Below, in pieces: positions 1 to 10,870 of a stretch of DNA of 64,000 bases. Within the stretch, counting starts at the first letter, position 1. Every line of letters starts with the position of its first letter. The translations under genes and the position numbers were made by a program. Below the pieces are notes generated by a model. That model was not told the DNA's origin. It did no database searches and saw only the letters and a list, made by a program, of their open reading frames with translations. The DNA comes from Haliclystus octoradiatus (Eukaryota > Cnidaria > Staurozoa > Stauromedusae > Haliclystidae): NCBI GenBank assembly GCA_916610825.1, contig OU744446.1, positions 13,946,538 to 14,010,537 of the forward strand, written 5' to 3'.

Positions 1-249
1 CCCCCCGGAAAAATTTTCGATTTTAGGCTGTCTTAGAGGCTCTGTAGTGCATTCTATCAATTAAGAAAGTGATAACAGGGACAGTAATGTTACCACAAAT
101 AGATCATCGAATAGACATAAATAGGTAAAACAGAATATATAATAATATTTAGTGTTATGATGTTGGTGTAAGTGTGTAAGTGTAAATGGATACAAAAATT
201 ATAGATAGATTATCAAAAGCTCTAATTACTGTCTTTAATACATAACGTG

Positions 250-2469
250 TTATAGTAAGTTCCACACAATTTGTTGAGGTGCATCTCCGTCATTTTGTTC
301 GTCTAACTTTGCTTTTTTTACTCTAGGATCATCCGCTGATCGATGATTAGATCGCAGCCATTTTGCAGCATACTCATTTGGCTGCCATAAAGATAGAGGG
401 GGGCCGTGTAATTTGATAAACATAAGATTAGATATTCTATTTATTAATAATCTATTTCTAATGTCCGTACAAATTATGTTCATCTGGCTAAAACCCCTTT
501 CGCATTCTGCAGATGATACTGCTATAACTTCACAAGCATTTATTAATTTTTGAAGATTTGGTGGTGCATTTCTTCCCTGGCAATCAACAAAATGATGGAA
601 TTCTGGAACAACCAAACTACTATTGAGGGAAAATCGATCACACAGTGATCTTATTTCTCTAGTTCCAAAGTCTTCGACATCAGTAGGCCAGTAGACCGGA
701 TATAGTACAGAAAACTCCTTCAGTAAATGTTCATACAAATCATGTGTTCTAGTTTTACCAGATGCACATGTTGCAAAAAGGCGATCGTTTAAGCTGGTAA
801 CTAGAGCGTCAATAAAAGAATCAGCATTAATCCCGACATGGCGGGGATTCGATATCAGCGGAACTGTATTCAGGAAACCTTTCTCAATGTAATCGTATGC
901 CATTAATGATTTTGTGCCGGTTTTAGTTTTTAGAGCCTTTATACTTCGAATTGTCCGCTTTATGCATCTATCTGCTTTGACAATGTTCATGTCACGATGT
1001 TGCATGCCTTCTGAAAGTTCTTTCAACTCATATAAAACGTCCCCCATCAGGGCCAAATCAGTCAAAAACTCTGGCGACTGAATTCTTGTACATAAGCCAG
1101 AGAATTCTGCAGCATTACTCCCCGAGGATGATCTAAGTTTAAAATGTTTGTATAGTGCTTCATAATTCTGCCATACTGCAAATACTGTACGGTAGCTACT
1201 TGCCACCCATCTCGTACTAAGAAGCCTTCCTATTTTCAAAATTTCTGCTTCCAAGTCACCAGCAGCTTCTTGAAGTTCTCTCTTGTTTTTGGGAGACTGA
1301 CTATATAATGAATACAACTTATTGATAAAAATCTTAAAGTGGTTAATTCCATTAATATTTTTTATAGCCTCATTGACAGCAAGTTCTAGTCTGTGGTTTA
1401 CACAATGCCACGTGATAATAGTAGGAAAATCCTTCTCTAATAAAGTTCGAATTCCAGATTTTTTACCAGTGAGCACACTGGCACCATCTGAAGTAAATCC
1501 GCGTAAATGATTTTTCAAATAGTCAATATCAAACCCATATTTTTTTAAACAAAGAAGCAGGGCTTTATAAATGTCACAGGCTGCTTCACCATTATCAAGT
1601 TCAACAAGTTCAAGGAATAAAAATTGGGGTTCATTTCCATTGACCAGCTGTGCTTTGATGTAGATAATCAATGTAGATTTATCTGATGTTGTAGTAGATT
1701 CATCTATTAGCACCGATATCATTCCATCTGCTGTCCTAATTGCCTTGCAGACCCTTGCTCGCATCTCTTCGGCTATATGGTCAATTATAGAGGTGGCAGA
1801 ATGTCTCGAGTGCAGGCAAATACCCATGTCCAATCCATTCTGTTCTTGTAACTTAATTATATCACTCATGTCGTTTAATGGCCTGTCATGCTTTGCTATG
1901 TAATAACTACTGCGAAATACTCTAAGGGTTGATTCAATATCTTTTTTGCTCATTTTGTTTATATGACCAGGCATTATATCCAAGCCAGATTTCATGATAA
2001 TTTCTTCCGCTTTTAAATGAGCATCAGAGTGGAGATGTTTAAAAATCTTTTTACGTAAAGAAGTAAGATGTGCTTCGCGAGAATTACCACTTTGAGTAAC
2101 AGTTCCTTCTTTCCATTCTTTACTCAAATACAGACCTTGCGTTTTGTAAATTGCTAAGTCTTTGACCCTCGAACAAGAGCTACAACCCAATTGACCATCC
2201 TTCGCTATCAGCCACGGATATGAATTTTGTTTTTCTTTCCACATTTCTACTGTCCATGCGTTGGGCTGATGGGCGACACTCAATGTATGGCTTGGCCCAG
2301 GTGTAGGTGTAGTACTATCGGTTATGCTAGCTTCGTCATCACTTGTTAAACCCAAATCGCTTGTACCTGTATTAAAATCCGATGGTTCTTCTTGACTATA
2401 ATTAACAGGACTATCCTCTACAGAGGTACGTTTTGTGAAAAACCCGCTTAGTTTTGATTGTTTAGACAT
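250..2469 (-). CDS. hAT-family transposase (KIAA1586-like)
   Basis: An intact 739-aa ORF with no stop or frameshift. A Cys/His cluster (C96, C99, H145, H151) suggests a degenerate BED/TTF-type zinc finger. The hAT catalytic core is visible as D256 (LIDEST), D328 (TSDGAS) and about E657 (CERGFS), within the conserved C-terminal dimerisation region. The closest family I can recall is the hAT lineage that gave rise to the vertebrate domesticated gene KIAA1586. Residues 4-11 (QSKLSGFF) match the PCNA-binding PIP-box pattern. It would cut and paste its own element and possibly the short copy at 57036-57999, whose ends match. An intact frame implies recent activity or selection; expression cannot be seen. 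It could be a domesticated gene, but the adjoining hAT terminus argues for a transposon. Confidence 0.9.
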   Translation of the reverse strand: MSKQSKLSGFFTKRTSVEDSPVNYSQEEPSDFNTGTSDLGLTSDDEASITDSTTPTPGPSHTLSVAHQPNAWTVEMWKEKQNSYPWLIAKDGQLGCSSCSRVKDLAIYKTQGLYLSKEWKEGTVTQSGNSREAHLTSLRKKIFKHLHSDAHLKAEEIIMKSGLDIMPGHINKMSKKDIESTLRVFRSSYYIAKHDRPLNDMSDIIKLQEQNGLDMGICLHSRHSATSIIDHIAEEMRARVCKAIRTADGMISVLIDESTTTSDKSTLIIYIKAQLVNGNEPQFLFLELVELDNGEAACDIYKALLLCLKKYGFDIDYLKNHLRGFTSDGASVLTGKKSGIRTLLEKDFPTIITWHCVNHRLELAVNEAIKNINGINHFKIFINKLYSLYSQSPKNKRELQEAAGDLEAEILKIGRLLSTRWVASSYRTVFAVWQNYEALYKHFKLRSSSGSNAAEFSGLCTRIQSPEFLTDLALMGDVLYELKELSEGMQHRDMNIVKADRCIKRTIRSIKALKTKTGTKSLMAYDYIEKGFLNTVPLISNPRHVGINADSFIDALVTSLNDRLFATCASGKTRTHDLYEHLLKEFSVLYPVYWPTDVEDFGTREIRSLCDRFSLNSSLVVPEFHHFVDCQGRNAPPNLQKLINACEVIAVSSAECERGFSQMNIICTDIRNRLLINRISNLMFIKLHGPPLSLWQPNEYAAKWLRSNHRSADDPRVKKAKLDEQNDGDAPQQIVWNLL

Positions 2470-2971
2470 TACAATTTAAATATTGCAATCTCATACAGCG
2501 TAACTTACTTTGCTTTAAACAGTTCACAAGGAATGGCACAGGCAGCGTAAAAAATACTAACTACTTTGATTGTTTGAAACATGATAAGACACAAAGGGCA
2601 ACCAGTCTAGACAAAAAATCAATATTGCTCATCATTTAATTAATAGGATAGAGTCATTAATTCATTTCCTCAAATTACAAAACTATTATATTTTACAAAT
2701 CTCAATTCAAATTATAATATAGTGAAACTCCCCCTTATAAATATTAAATATTTAACGTTGTATTTCTTGATTTCGAAATTATTATATTGTTTAAATTCAA
2801 ACTATAATATTCAATTAAGTTTAACAATATTTCTCGGAACAGTTAAGCAAACACAGACAAATAAACACATTAAACTTCAATTTAACTATAAATAGTGAGG
2901 GAACGGCGTTCCCCCGGAAAAAGTAGTGGGGGAACGCCGTTCCCCCGCGTTCCCCCACCAAAACATCACTG
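2470..2971. repeat. hAT 5' leader and subterminal palindromes
   Basis: An AT-rich leader upstream of the transposase start. It ends in two copies of a GGAACG(G/C)CGTTCC palindrome (2900-2912 and 2931-2943) set in C/G runs, followed by the terminal repeat ending CACTG at 2971. Such subterminal motifs are candidate transposase-binding sites (inference). Confidence 0.6.
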
Positions 2972-3014
2972 CTACTAATGCGTGAACATACATGTTATGT
3001 TCCCATCATAACCC

Positions 3015-3260
3015 CATGTCAGTCAGTTTGAGTTTGCCCGCCCCACTTGAATCATCTGCAAAAGCTGCAATGCTTCACGGTTGATTCTGATGTGCATTTT
3101 TCTTTAATTGCATCTAGTAGAGGGGCAATTCCAACAGACATGGCTAGAGGATCTCCATGGGTTGTTCCTTCAGATGATGAAATTTCACAGCCCCCTATTA
3201 CAGATAAACCCGATGGAGCGCAATAGCAATTACGGATGTAAGTTGCCATTGGTGGACATA
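3015..3260 (-). pseudogene. Reverse transcriptase fragment (decayed retroelement)
   Basis: On the minus strand a short frame carries SSEGTTHGDPLAM, close to the EGTTQGDP block of many retroelement reverse transcriptases. About 50 codons later, in another frame, comes AAFADDSSGAG, which resembles the catalytic (F/Y)ADD block. The frame change and early stops show a dead fragment. It is squeezed between the hAT terminus and the BDH2-like gene. The retroelement clade cannot be told from so little. Confidence 0.6.
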
Positions 3261-3458
3261 GGTATATCTGATGTATGCAGTGAAACTTTTCTGTTGAGAG
3301 AGTTAAATTCGTACTGCTCACGTTGGCTCTCCTTCCAAGCTCTCCTTCTCCTTCAAGCAGCCTCGTATGCACCGAAGGTAGATTTCTGTTTCCCGAATTT
3401 TTCAAGGTCCCAAATTCAATTTTAAGTCTTCAAGAGGTGAATTTCGTTACTTTTCGAT

Positions 3459-6400
3459 ATGTCAGCACCACGTTTACAAGGGAAGTTTATTTTAGCCACC
3501 GCATCAGCCCAAGGAATAGGCAGAGCATGCATCGAAGCTTTCGTCCGCGAAGGAGCAACTGTTGTTGCAACTGACGTTAACATTGATGGCTTGAAAGATC
3601 TTGTTGGCAAAAAAGGTCAGTAGCATAAGCCCAATCTGGCCAATACCTGTATAGGCCTCCAAGGCTCCAATAGCCTATGTTCTATTGTGCTTAACTGAAT
3701 ATTGAAGATTGTGTATGCATCTTTTTGTGCTGTTATGATGTTTCAAGAATAACCTTGTCCTTGAATCCTGGAGTTTGTAATAGAATAGAATAGGAAAGTG
3801 GACCTTGTAGTGGTTTGTTTGTTGTCATATATATATTGTAACTTCCGTTTATCTCTACATGTAAATAATCACAAATAATCAACTCTAATATGTAATCTCT
3901 CTCTTTCTATATCAACCTTTGTAGAGTCAACATCTACTAAATATAATCACATATACAAAACTCTACAACCACAAGCCGATAGGTAGGCCTACAACACGTC
4001 GCCCTAGCCAAACTATCACGGCTCGACAGTACTTCACGGCAGATCATCACAAGACTCGAGATTATATCACGGTCAGCCATCACGACCGAGGCTCGAAACC
4101 CGTTAGTGTGTTAGGGTTAGGGTAAAGTCACGTGGTACGACCTGGTCGAGTTTAAATACTTTTTTGTCTCCTAACTTTCCATCGGTCAAGCGTGCAGCGT
4201 ATCCAGGTTCGTCTCCTGGTATCGTCGTAGATAATATTAATTTATTATCATTATTTATGGTTCAATAATGTTTCTAAGTTACGTATCGTTCATAATACGC
4301 ATGCGTTGCTTCAATAAAAGCGGGAGAGAGAAGGGAGACGTGTTGTACCTATCCGCTTGTTCTATAACCTCCCAGCGTCATTATGGTTGATCAGCGGGGG
4401 CATAGGGGGAAACAGTTCGCGGATTAGGTTATTCTAACTCCAGTTTTTGATTTTTGCTGATAGTTGAGTCCGGTTCTTGGAATTTATAAGTGGTCTGGTT
4501 TGCGAAATATGTAATGTTTAATGTTTATTGTTTGTTGTTGGATAACTTTTTGGAAGCAAACCCAAATCTTTTTTTTTTATGATTAGTAGGGTCTGCGTAA
4601 TATTGACAGAAAGCTTGCGCTAGGCGGAAGTTGGAGGGAGTGGCTGGAACGTCATTACACTTTAACTCTTGCTGTTCAGCGTTTTTCAACTACAGACGGC
4701 GTCACAAACAGCATTTCTGCAAGTCCGTTTCTCGTAAATAACAAAACTTTTCACAATCACAATTGACATTTATTATTTACGAAATAAAATGAGTTAATTC
4801 ATAACCATGTTCAAATGATTAATACTAACTTAATACAACATAATATTTCTATTCAATATGAAGTGATCTAAGTTGTCCAATGTTGTGTAACATTGAACTT
4901 AATAGTAATTAATGCATTTTGTTTTTGACAAAGAAACTCGGAAATTGACATCGGTATTAAAACGATGATGAGAATCAGTCTTTCGTCTTTAGAAATACTT
5001 TTGTAATCTTTGCCGTTGCGCAGTGAAAAAGATCCAGAGATTCAATCGTTCTATATTTAATAAAATGATTTGTTCTTTCGATATTACCCATGACAAATTA
5101 GCTTTTACGACGAGCACAAACACAATCCAAATTAATTTCAGTATGTTGAAATTAAGTCTTTGTTGGCCGTTGCTGCACATGAAATAGCATGCCTCCATCC
5201 TCCGTGAAAGGCAAATTAACAAGAAATTGTTTTTGTCAATAAACTATGTTCACTTAACTACAAATATAATTACAAAAAGTCTGTATTGAATAAGAAAGTC
5301 TAATTAGGTCTCCCTCATGCAAAATCGAAACGAACACAAGCATAGATGATTTTTTTTTATCGAAGAAGAACGACGTTTTACTATTCGGCTTTCGTGAGCA
5401 TACTTGAAAATGAATGTGTCAAAACTTATATTTATCAACCAATCATGTTCTGGTTCTAGTTTTGGAGAACTCACTAGCGATTGGCTGATGAACAATAGAC
5501 AAACAATAGATTTCTCACGTTTCAGCCACTCCCCTTATTCAGTCCAGCTCATGCTTTCTGTCAATATTACGCAGACCCTACTAATCATAAAAAGATTTGG
5601 GTCTGCGTGCAGGCTAGGATAAATCAACTTATAAATACGGTTTTTAGACTAAGAGAAGAGCAATTTAAAGGAAATTTCAGTGCCATTTTTTTGAAATTGC
5701 ACTTAGTGCAAAAAGCAAAATAAAAAATGATTACCATAGTTGATTTGGATAGAATATTAGCCAACAACAATTAGCCAACAAAAATAGAGTTTGCAAAATT
5801 TGATGATCAATGTGATCACTTCTTTGTTTGTTTCGTTTTTGCATACATTATTTCCCATGCAGTTCTTTGTGAGTTTATGGAGGTTTTTTGCAGGTATGTG
5901 ATTAAAAGGTAGGCCTAATCAAACAGTTTCTCCTTCAATTCTGGATTGATTTGCAGATTTTTCAAAAAGTTTCAAATTGCAATCACCTACGGAAACTAAT
6001 TTAACTAAATTAATATAAATTATTCTCGAATTGAACTCAAAACCTCATGACTTCCTATAATAATCACATACCTGCAAAGATTTCTCGTTTTTGATTGGCT
6101 AAGAGAGGTGTGATTTTAAGGAAATTCAGTGTAAAAAAAACGGAATCTCATCGCTATTTTCTTCTGAATTGATTGTAAATTTAACGATTTCGTCTCCTGG
6201 GTTACGTCATTTTTTGTCAAACTATTTTTGGTGCAGGGATGCCATTATCTGGTTTGAGTTTATTGCTAATAATCCCAAATGATTTCGGTTATGTTATATT
6301 ATGCTGCCTGCTAAGGTACTGGCAATCAATTTGATAAAGATCTGTTCACATATTGGGTAAAATAGGCCTCCAAGTCTGTTTCTCCTTACGCAACAAACTC

Positions 6401-9400
6401 TTCCATATTGTTGTGCTGTTGTCGTTGTTGACGTTTTTGCAAAATGATTGATGAATAACGGAAATTATCAAATTTGCTTAATTTCTGGCATAATTTCATC
6501 ATAACTTGATCATAAATATCTGTAATCCTTTGCTCTGAGTGATAACTTTTGCATTATTATAACCAATAAAACTATTCAGTACTAATAAACTATTTTATGC
6601 ATAAATTAATTTATGCTGAGCGCACGGTGTCGACGTATTGTTTGCGCGCAGAGCATCAGTTTCCATGGAATCAGTTTCCATCTACGCGACAAAAGGATGA
6701 TGATGAAAAAGAAAATCAACGTTTTTAACGCATCATAGGATAGACTCATAATTTCTGACGAAACTATGAGTGAAAAAGTTTAATTTTCAATGTTTTCCAA
6801 ATTATGGTGCTGTAGTCAAAATTTAAACACTAGGCTGCAACTTCTTGAGCTGCTCCAGCTTTATGCTTGTGTCCTCTGGATTCAATGCAACTATTCTTTC
6901 CTGTAGCCTACCATTCTTATTTTCTTTACCAATATTGCAGTTATAGCGATTTGAAGGGGTTTATTTTACCAGCGCCAGTAAAATAAAGAAAAGTAATGTA
7001 AACGGTGTCGCCCTACCGAGGCTAGGGGGAACTTACCATCCGAGAGGGGGGGGGAAAGGGGGAAGAGAGAAAAAGAGGAAGGGAGAAGAAAAAGGGAGCG
7101 TACAAGGAGGAAGAAAGGGAGGAAGAAAGGGAGGAGAGGAAGAGAAAGAAGGATCTGCTGTAGTCCTATAACTTTTTTATCCGGCAATTTGGAGAACAAT
7201 CTTAATAATAAGCTATTTTTGTATGAAATTATAGGATAATGATCAGAAAAGTTTTAACATTTTGTTAGTATTTCGGGACAAACAAAATATTTTGGGATCT
7301 GTAGAACACTACAATTATCATACAGGAGTAATAAATATAGCAGGCCTACAAATTATACTGGTACCATTAGTAATCATAGTAATCTATGTGATACATATAC
7401 AAAATACAGCTACGCTGACAATTTAAATAACATACTGCATTAGATTTGTGAGAGAACAACTATTTCTGAACAATAAATATTATATAATTATTAGGTACTG
7501 TAGTTAGTAAAGGTAAACTAAAGGTCTTTGGTAAATTCAGTCAGGCTATTAGCAACAAACCAAAAAACACTCTTGTGTTCTAAGTTGGTACACAGCATGC
7601 TGATGTTGACCATGTTGAATTATGCGTCTATAACAGGTATAAGCATATGGTACATAGCAGGTGTTCGATTGAATGCCAAACTCAGAGAAGAAATTATTTG
7701 TCCACTAATTGTCGATGAGTCCATTTGATCATTTGGCCTTGATACCCAGGTTCCCCCTATGAATGAACAGATATATTTCATTACCATTTGCTAGCATCGT
7801 ATATTAAATTATAGTATTAAAATAATTTAGGTAACCTAATTGTTCAAATTCGTTTATAATCACTATGGGTCTAGAATATTTATTCAATATCTAAAGTAGT
7901 AGCCAAAAAAGTATCTTATAAATGGACCAATAAAATAGTGCTTCAAATATACTCTTCAAAAGTCTGTACTATAGGCTGCAATTGAACCAAAATTTTTACA
8001 GTACATTAATGTATTGCTACTAAGGGGTATTATTGCAATATTAGATGAACTTGCAGAGGCCTACAGTATGAATTTGAAGGGCATAATTGACAACAGATTT
8101 AAAATGTATGCAGCATTTAGATAAATCATGAAAGTAATCACAATCCCTGTTAAAGTTGTACAACTGCTGAAGCTTATATCATGACATATATGTTGCCTAT
8201 ACCATGTGATTGTGCATGTTTAAAGATGAATTATTTTGTATAAATAGGTCTAACAACACATGTATGTAGCCTAATCATTAAATGGAATGTAAAGTCTATT
8301 GACGAGAATGTTTAGACTGCATTATAAATGACAATTGGATTTCAATGATTGATGACATTCAAAACACAGTCACAAGCTTACATTATTGCTGTTTAGTCTA
8401 CAATAAATGATGAGAACTGTATTCATTCGTAGTCTATCATTTTATTTATAAAACAAGACTAACTGTCAACTTTGTCAAGTGCTAAGCTAAGTGGTAATTG
8501 CCAATAAATTGAATGGAATTTTATTATATCTTATTCATAAGCATGCAATATATAATATTTACCTCGGGTTCACGTCCAGTGAAATATTTTTTCTCGGAGG
8601 CGTTGCTTCAGCATCAATAAAATTGTGAAAGGAATGTGTATCAAACAATTTCGCTTGCTTCACTATCACTTCACTGTTCAGGAAATTGAGCTCAGCTCAA
8701 CAAGTTGAAAAACAACTCACTTGTAGACTTCTTCATCCAAATAAATGAAAAAATGTAGCACATGCAGTTCATTGTATGTATGGTATTTCATTTGTTATTT
8801 ACTAACTCCAAAATTGGAATATATCCACTATGTTTTCACTAAGGACTGTTGTTGCTAGGCAATTGGGTCTGTCTCAAAAGTTTGGTCCATCTCAATTTGT
8901 CGGTGTTTCAGAACCTCACGCAACTACATGAATAAGAGATCGGACGGACCAAACTTGAGTTGGACGTAAAGATCTGGACGCACTAAACTCTACCACACGA
9001 GCTAAACCCCTTACTATTTTATCTGGAGCTAAAACGATTTTACTTGACATGATAGATTTTATTTGTAGGCTTTATCGTTCGCCAGCTTGATGTGATTGAC
9101 AGGGAAACTGTGAAAAAACTTGCAGAAGAATTTCAACCTTTAGACGTTCTATTCAACTGTGCTGGTATAGTCCTTGGTGGCAATGTCATTGAATGCACAG
9201 AAAGTCAATGGGATGCTATGTTCAACATAAATGTTAAAGGAACATATAATATGTGTCATTTCTTTTTACCAAAAATGGTTCAACAGAAACGTGGATCGGT
9301 TATAAATATATCATCTGTTGCATCGAGCAAAGCTGGTGTACCAAATAGATGTGGATATAGTGCAACAAAAGCTGCTATCATTGGATTGACGAAAGGCATT

Positions 9401-10369
9401 GCAGCTGATTTTGTTGCCGATGGAATCAGAGCAAATTCGATTTGCCCTGGTAAGCCACTGAAGACCCTTAATCCATAATCAGTGGACTATAACTAAATAA
9501 GTTGTGGCGATCCAGACAGTTGAATTTAATTGGGAAGATCCACCAGACAGGTGGTTTGGGATTTTTCGGAGAAACTTGCTGTTTTAGATTTGTTTTCTCT
9601 AAAGTCTAAATAAGAAATAAAAAAGTTGGAAAAATATTGCAATAACAATGATAAGTATATGTGACCCTGCTGCTGACACAATCGTGTCAAGGTCGGACAG
9701 CTTTTGAAAATATTTGAGGCTGGCATAAGATTGCGCCGAAAGTACGATCCCTCTAGGGGGTTGGGGTTAATATATCTAAAATGTTGAGGAGTTTACCAGA
9801 TGACACCAAACGTGCAATGATGCAATCCCTCTGGGGACATGCTCCCACAGAACTATTTTTGGATTGTGCTTTGTGTATTTTCTTCGTCAATTTATCCAAA
9901 TGTTGAGGTTGCCAACTGAACAGTAAAATAATATGAATGAAGATTATGTTTACAGTACTGTGTTATCAAATTTATTGTGGCCTTCCCAATTTGGAAACGT
10001 TCGGTGTTATGGTAGAGATATATATAAAACAATTGTTTGAAGGGAAGTTTGAAGTTTGTTTGTCTAATGAAAGATTGCACTCTAATTCCTTACTGTTATA
10101 TATATCGACTCAAGATATTATCTGGTTTGCTCCTATAGTTTGTTTTTAATTCAAAATTTCAAGGTACAATTGACACCCCCTCACTGAGACAACGAATGGA
10201 AGCTACCGGCAACTTTGAAAAGTCATACGGAGAGTTTGTGGCGCGTCAGAAAATGGGACGATTAGGTACACCAGAGGATATTGCTGCAATAGCAGTGTAC
10301 CTTGCATCAGATGAAGCAGCATTTACAACTGGTCAAGAATTTGTTATTGACGGTGGTTGGACAATGTAG
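3459..10369 (+). CDS. BDH2: SDR dehydrogenase, BDH2/DHRS6-like
   Basis: Three exons: 3459-3615, 9069-9449 and 10164-10369. All junctions are GT/AG and the phases fit, giving 247 aa (human BDH2 is 245). The cofactor motif is TASAQGIG (14-21), followed by D39 after the second strand, which favours NAD(H). Then come NCAG (82-85), N107, S135, and the catalytic Y149-x3-K153 (YSATK). The C-terminus ends in IDGGWTM as expected for the family. BDH2 is a cytosolic NAD-dependent short-chain dehydrogenase linked to (R)-3-hydroxybutyrate oxidation, and more recently reported to act on 4-oxo-L-proline; substrate here is inferred only from similarity. Intron 1 is 5.45 kb and full of repeats. The gene converges on ARMC1, with stop codons ~500 bp apart. 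The first ATG in frame with the GxxxGxG motif was taken as the start. Confidence 0.94.
3990..4347. repeat. Small element with terminal inverted repeats, BDH2 intron 1
   Basis: The segment starts TACAACACGTCGCCCT and ends with its near-exact inverse (AGGGAGACGTGTTGTA), a 16-bp inverted repeat with one mismatch. Inside are an AATAAA (about 4313) and a GC-richer stretch unlike the flanks. It may be a MITE or a solo LTR; no target duplication was found. Confidence 0.4.
4561..5601. repeat. Inverted-repeat (MITE-like) element, BDH2 intron 1
   Basis: The left arm runs from CCCAAATC at 4561 through GATTAGTAGGGTCTGCGTAA to AAAGC at about 4614. The right arm (5551-5601) is its reverse complement apart from a poly-T length difference, so arms are about 50 bp with about 940 bp between. 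There is no transposase. The short ORFs inside are not recognisable. Confidence 0.6.
6987..7035. repeat. SINE 3'-end fragment
   Basis: AAGTAATGTAAACGGTGT and the following GCCCTACCGAG match the end of the SINE at 63245-63612 (AAGTAATGTAGACGGTGT, then GCCCTACCGAAG). Only about 45 bp are shared, so this is a truncated copy. Confidence 0.55.
7041..7152. repeat. GA-rich low-complexity tract
   Basis: Nearly pure purine on the plus strand: G runs followed by GGAAGAGA, GGGAGGAAGAAA and similar units. The Leu/Ser/Pro-rich minus-strand ORF here is a by-product of composition. Confidence 0.8.
9450..10163. other. BDH2 intron 2
   Basis: A 714-bp intron with donor GTAAGC and acceptor TTTCAAG. I see no further feature in it. 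Confidence 0.8.
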
Positions 10370-10870
10370 ACCTACTGTAAATGTATGTAAAATGATCCAT
10401 AATACTGTATTTGAAAAAGAAGCAAGGGAACTCAATTAAGCAACAATTTATTTTGTATATTAGGCCAACATATTTCTACTCTAGAATATCATATTTTCAT
10501 AAAAAAAATATTTAGATTATACACCCGCAATAAGAACAACTGGCAAATCGTTTCCTTAAATTTTATTCAAATCTTTCGAAAAAAATGTTCAAGCAAGAAC
10601 TAAGAAAACAACTTTATTGGATATAATTCTAGGCAAAATAAAAACAATGTAGTTATGAAGCTACAATGAATAATACACATAATAAGGGAACTTTTAATTC
10701 TATAAGCTTCCCTTATAAAGATGTGTAATAATGTAGAATTCATGAATTATGATATTTACAAATGTACACTGCATTCAATCATTAATGACCACTGTAATCT
10801 CTTGAGTTTATGCTATAATTTCATTTGATTTTAAACATAAAAAATAAATGTCTTGAGACCGCATAAGCTG
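10370..10870. other. Convergent 3' region of BDH2 and ARMC1
   Basis: The two stop codons face each other across ~500 bp. An AATAAA for the plus strand lies near 10636, and a TTTATT (AATAAA on the minus strand) near 10613. The two 3' UTRs therefore probably abut or overlap (inference). Confidence 0.5.

Larger units (their letters stand above)
1..2971 (-). mobile_element. hAT DNA transposon, autonomous, one end off-window
   Basis: A hAT element holding an intact transposase gene. Its right terminus reads ...CCACCAAAACATCACTG, the inverse of a CAGTG-type hAT end, and stops at 2971. The first ~100 bases of the window resemble the inner left end of a related short element at 57137-57190 (shared CTCTGTAG.GCATT), so the missing left terminus should lie roughly 100 bp outside the window. 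The candidate right 8-bp target duplication is 2972-2979, but its partner is off-window. The element sits about 490 bp upstream of the BDH2-like start codon. Confidence 0.85.
5602..9068. other. Remainder of BDH2 intron 1
   Basis: AT-rich intron. It contains a piece resembling the 3' end of the tRNA-SINE (6987-7035) and a GA-rich tract (7041-7152). I see no coding exon elsewhere in it; the ORFs at 7528-7728 and nearby resemble nothing. Confidence 0.5.

Noticed and set aside
3108-3425. Plus-strand ORFs upstream of BDH2 as extra N-terminal exons
   Set aside because: They overlap a minus-strand RT remnant, and the BDH2 N-terminus is complete from 3459.
6966-7199. Minus-strand Leu/Ser/Pro-rich ORF with a membrane-like look
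   Set aside because: It translates a GA-rich low-complexity tract.
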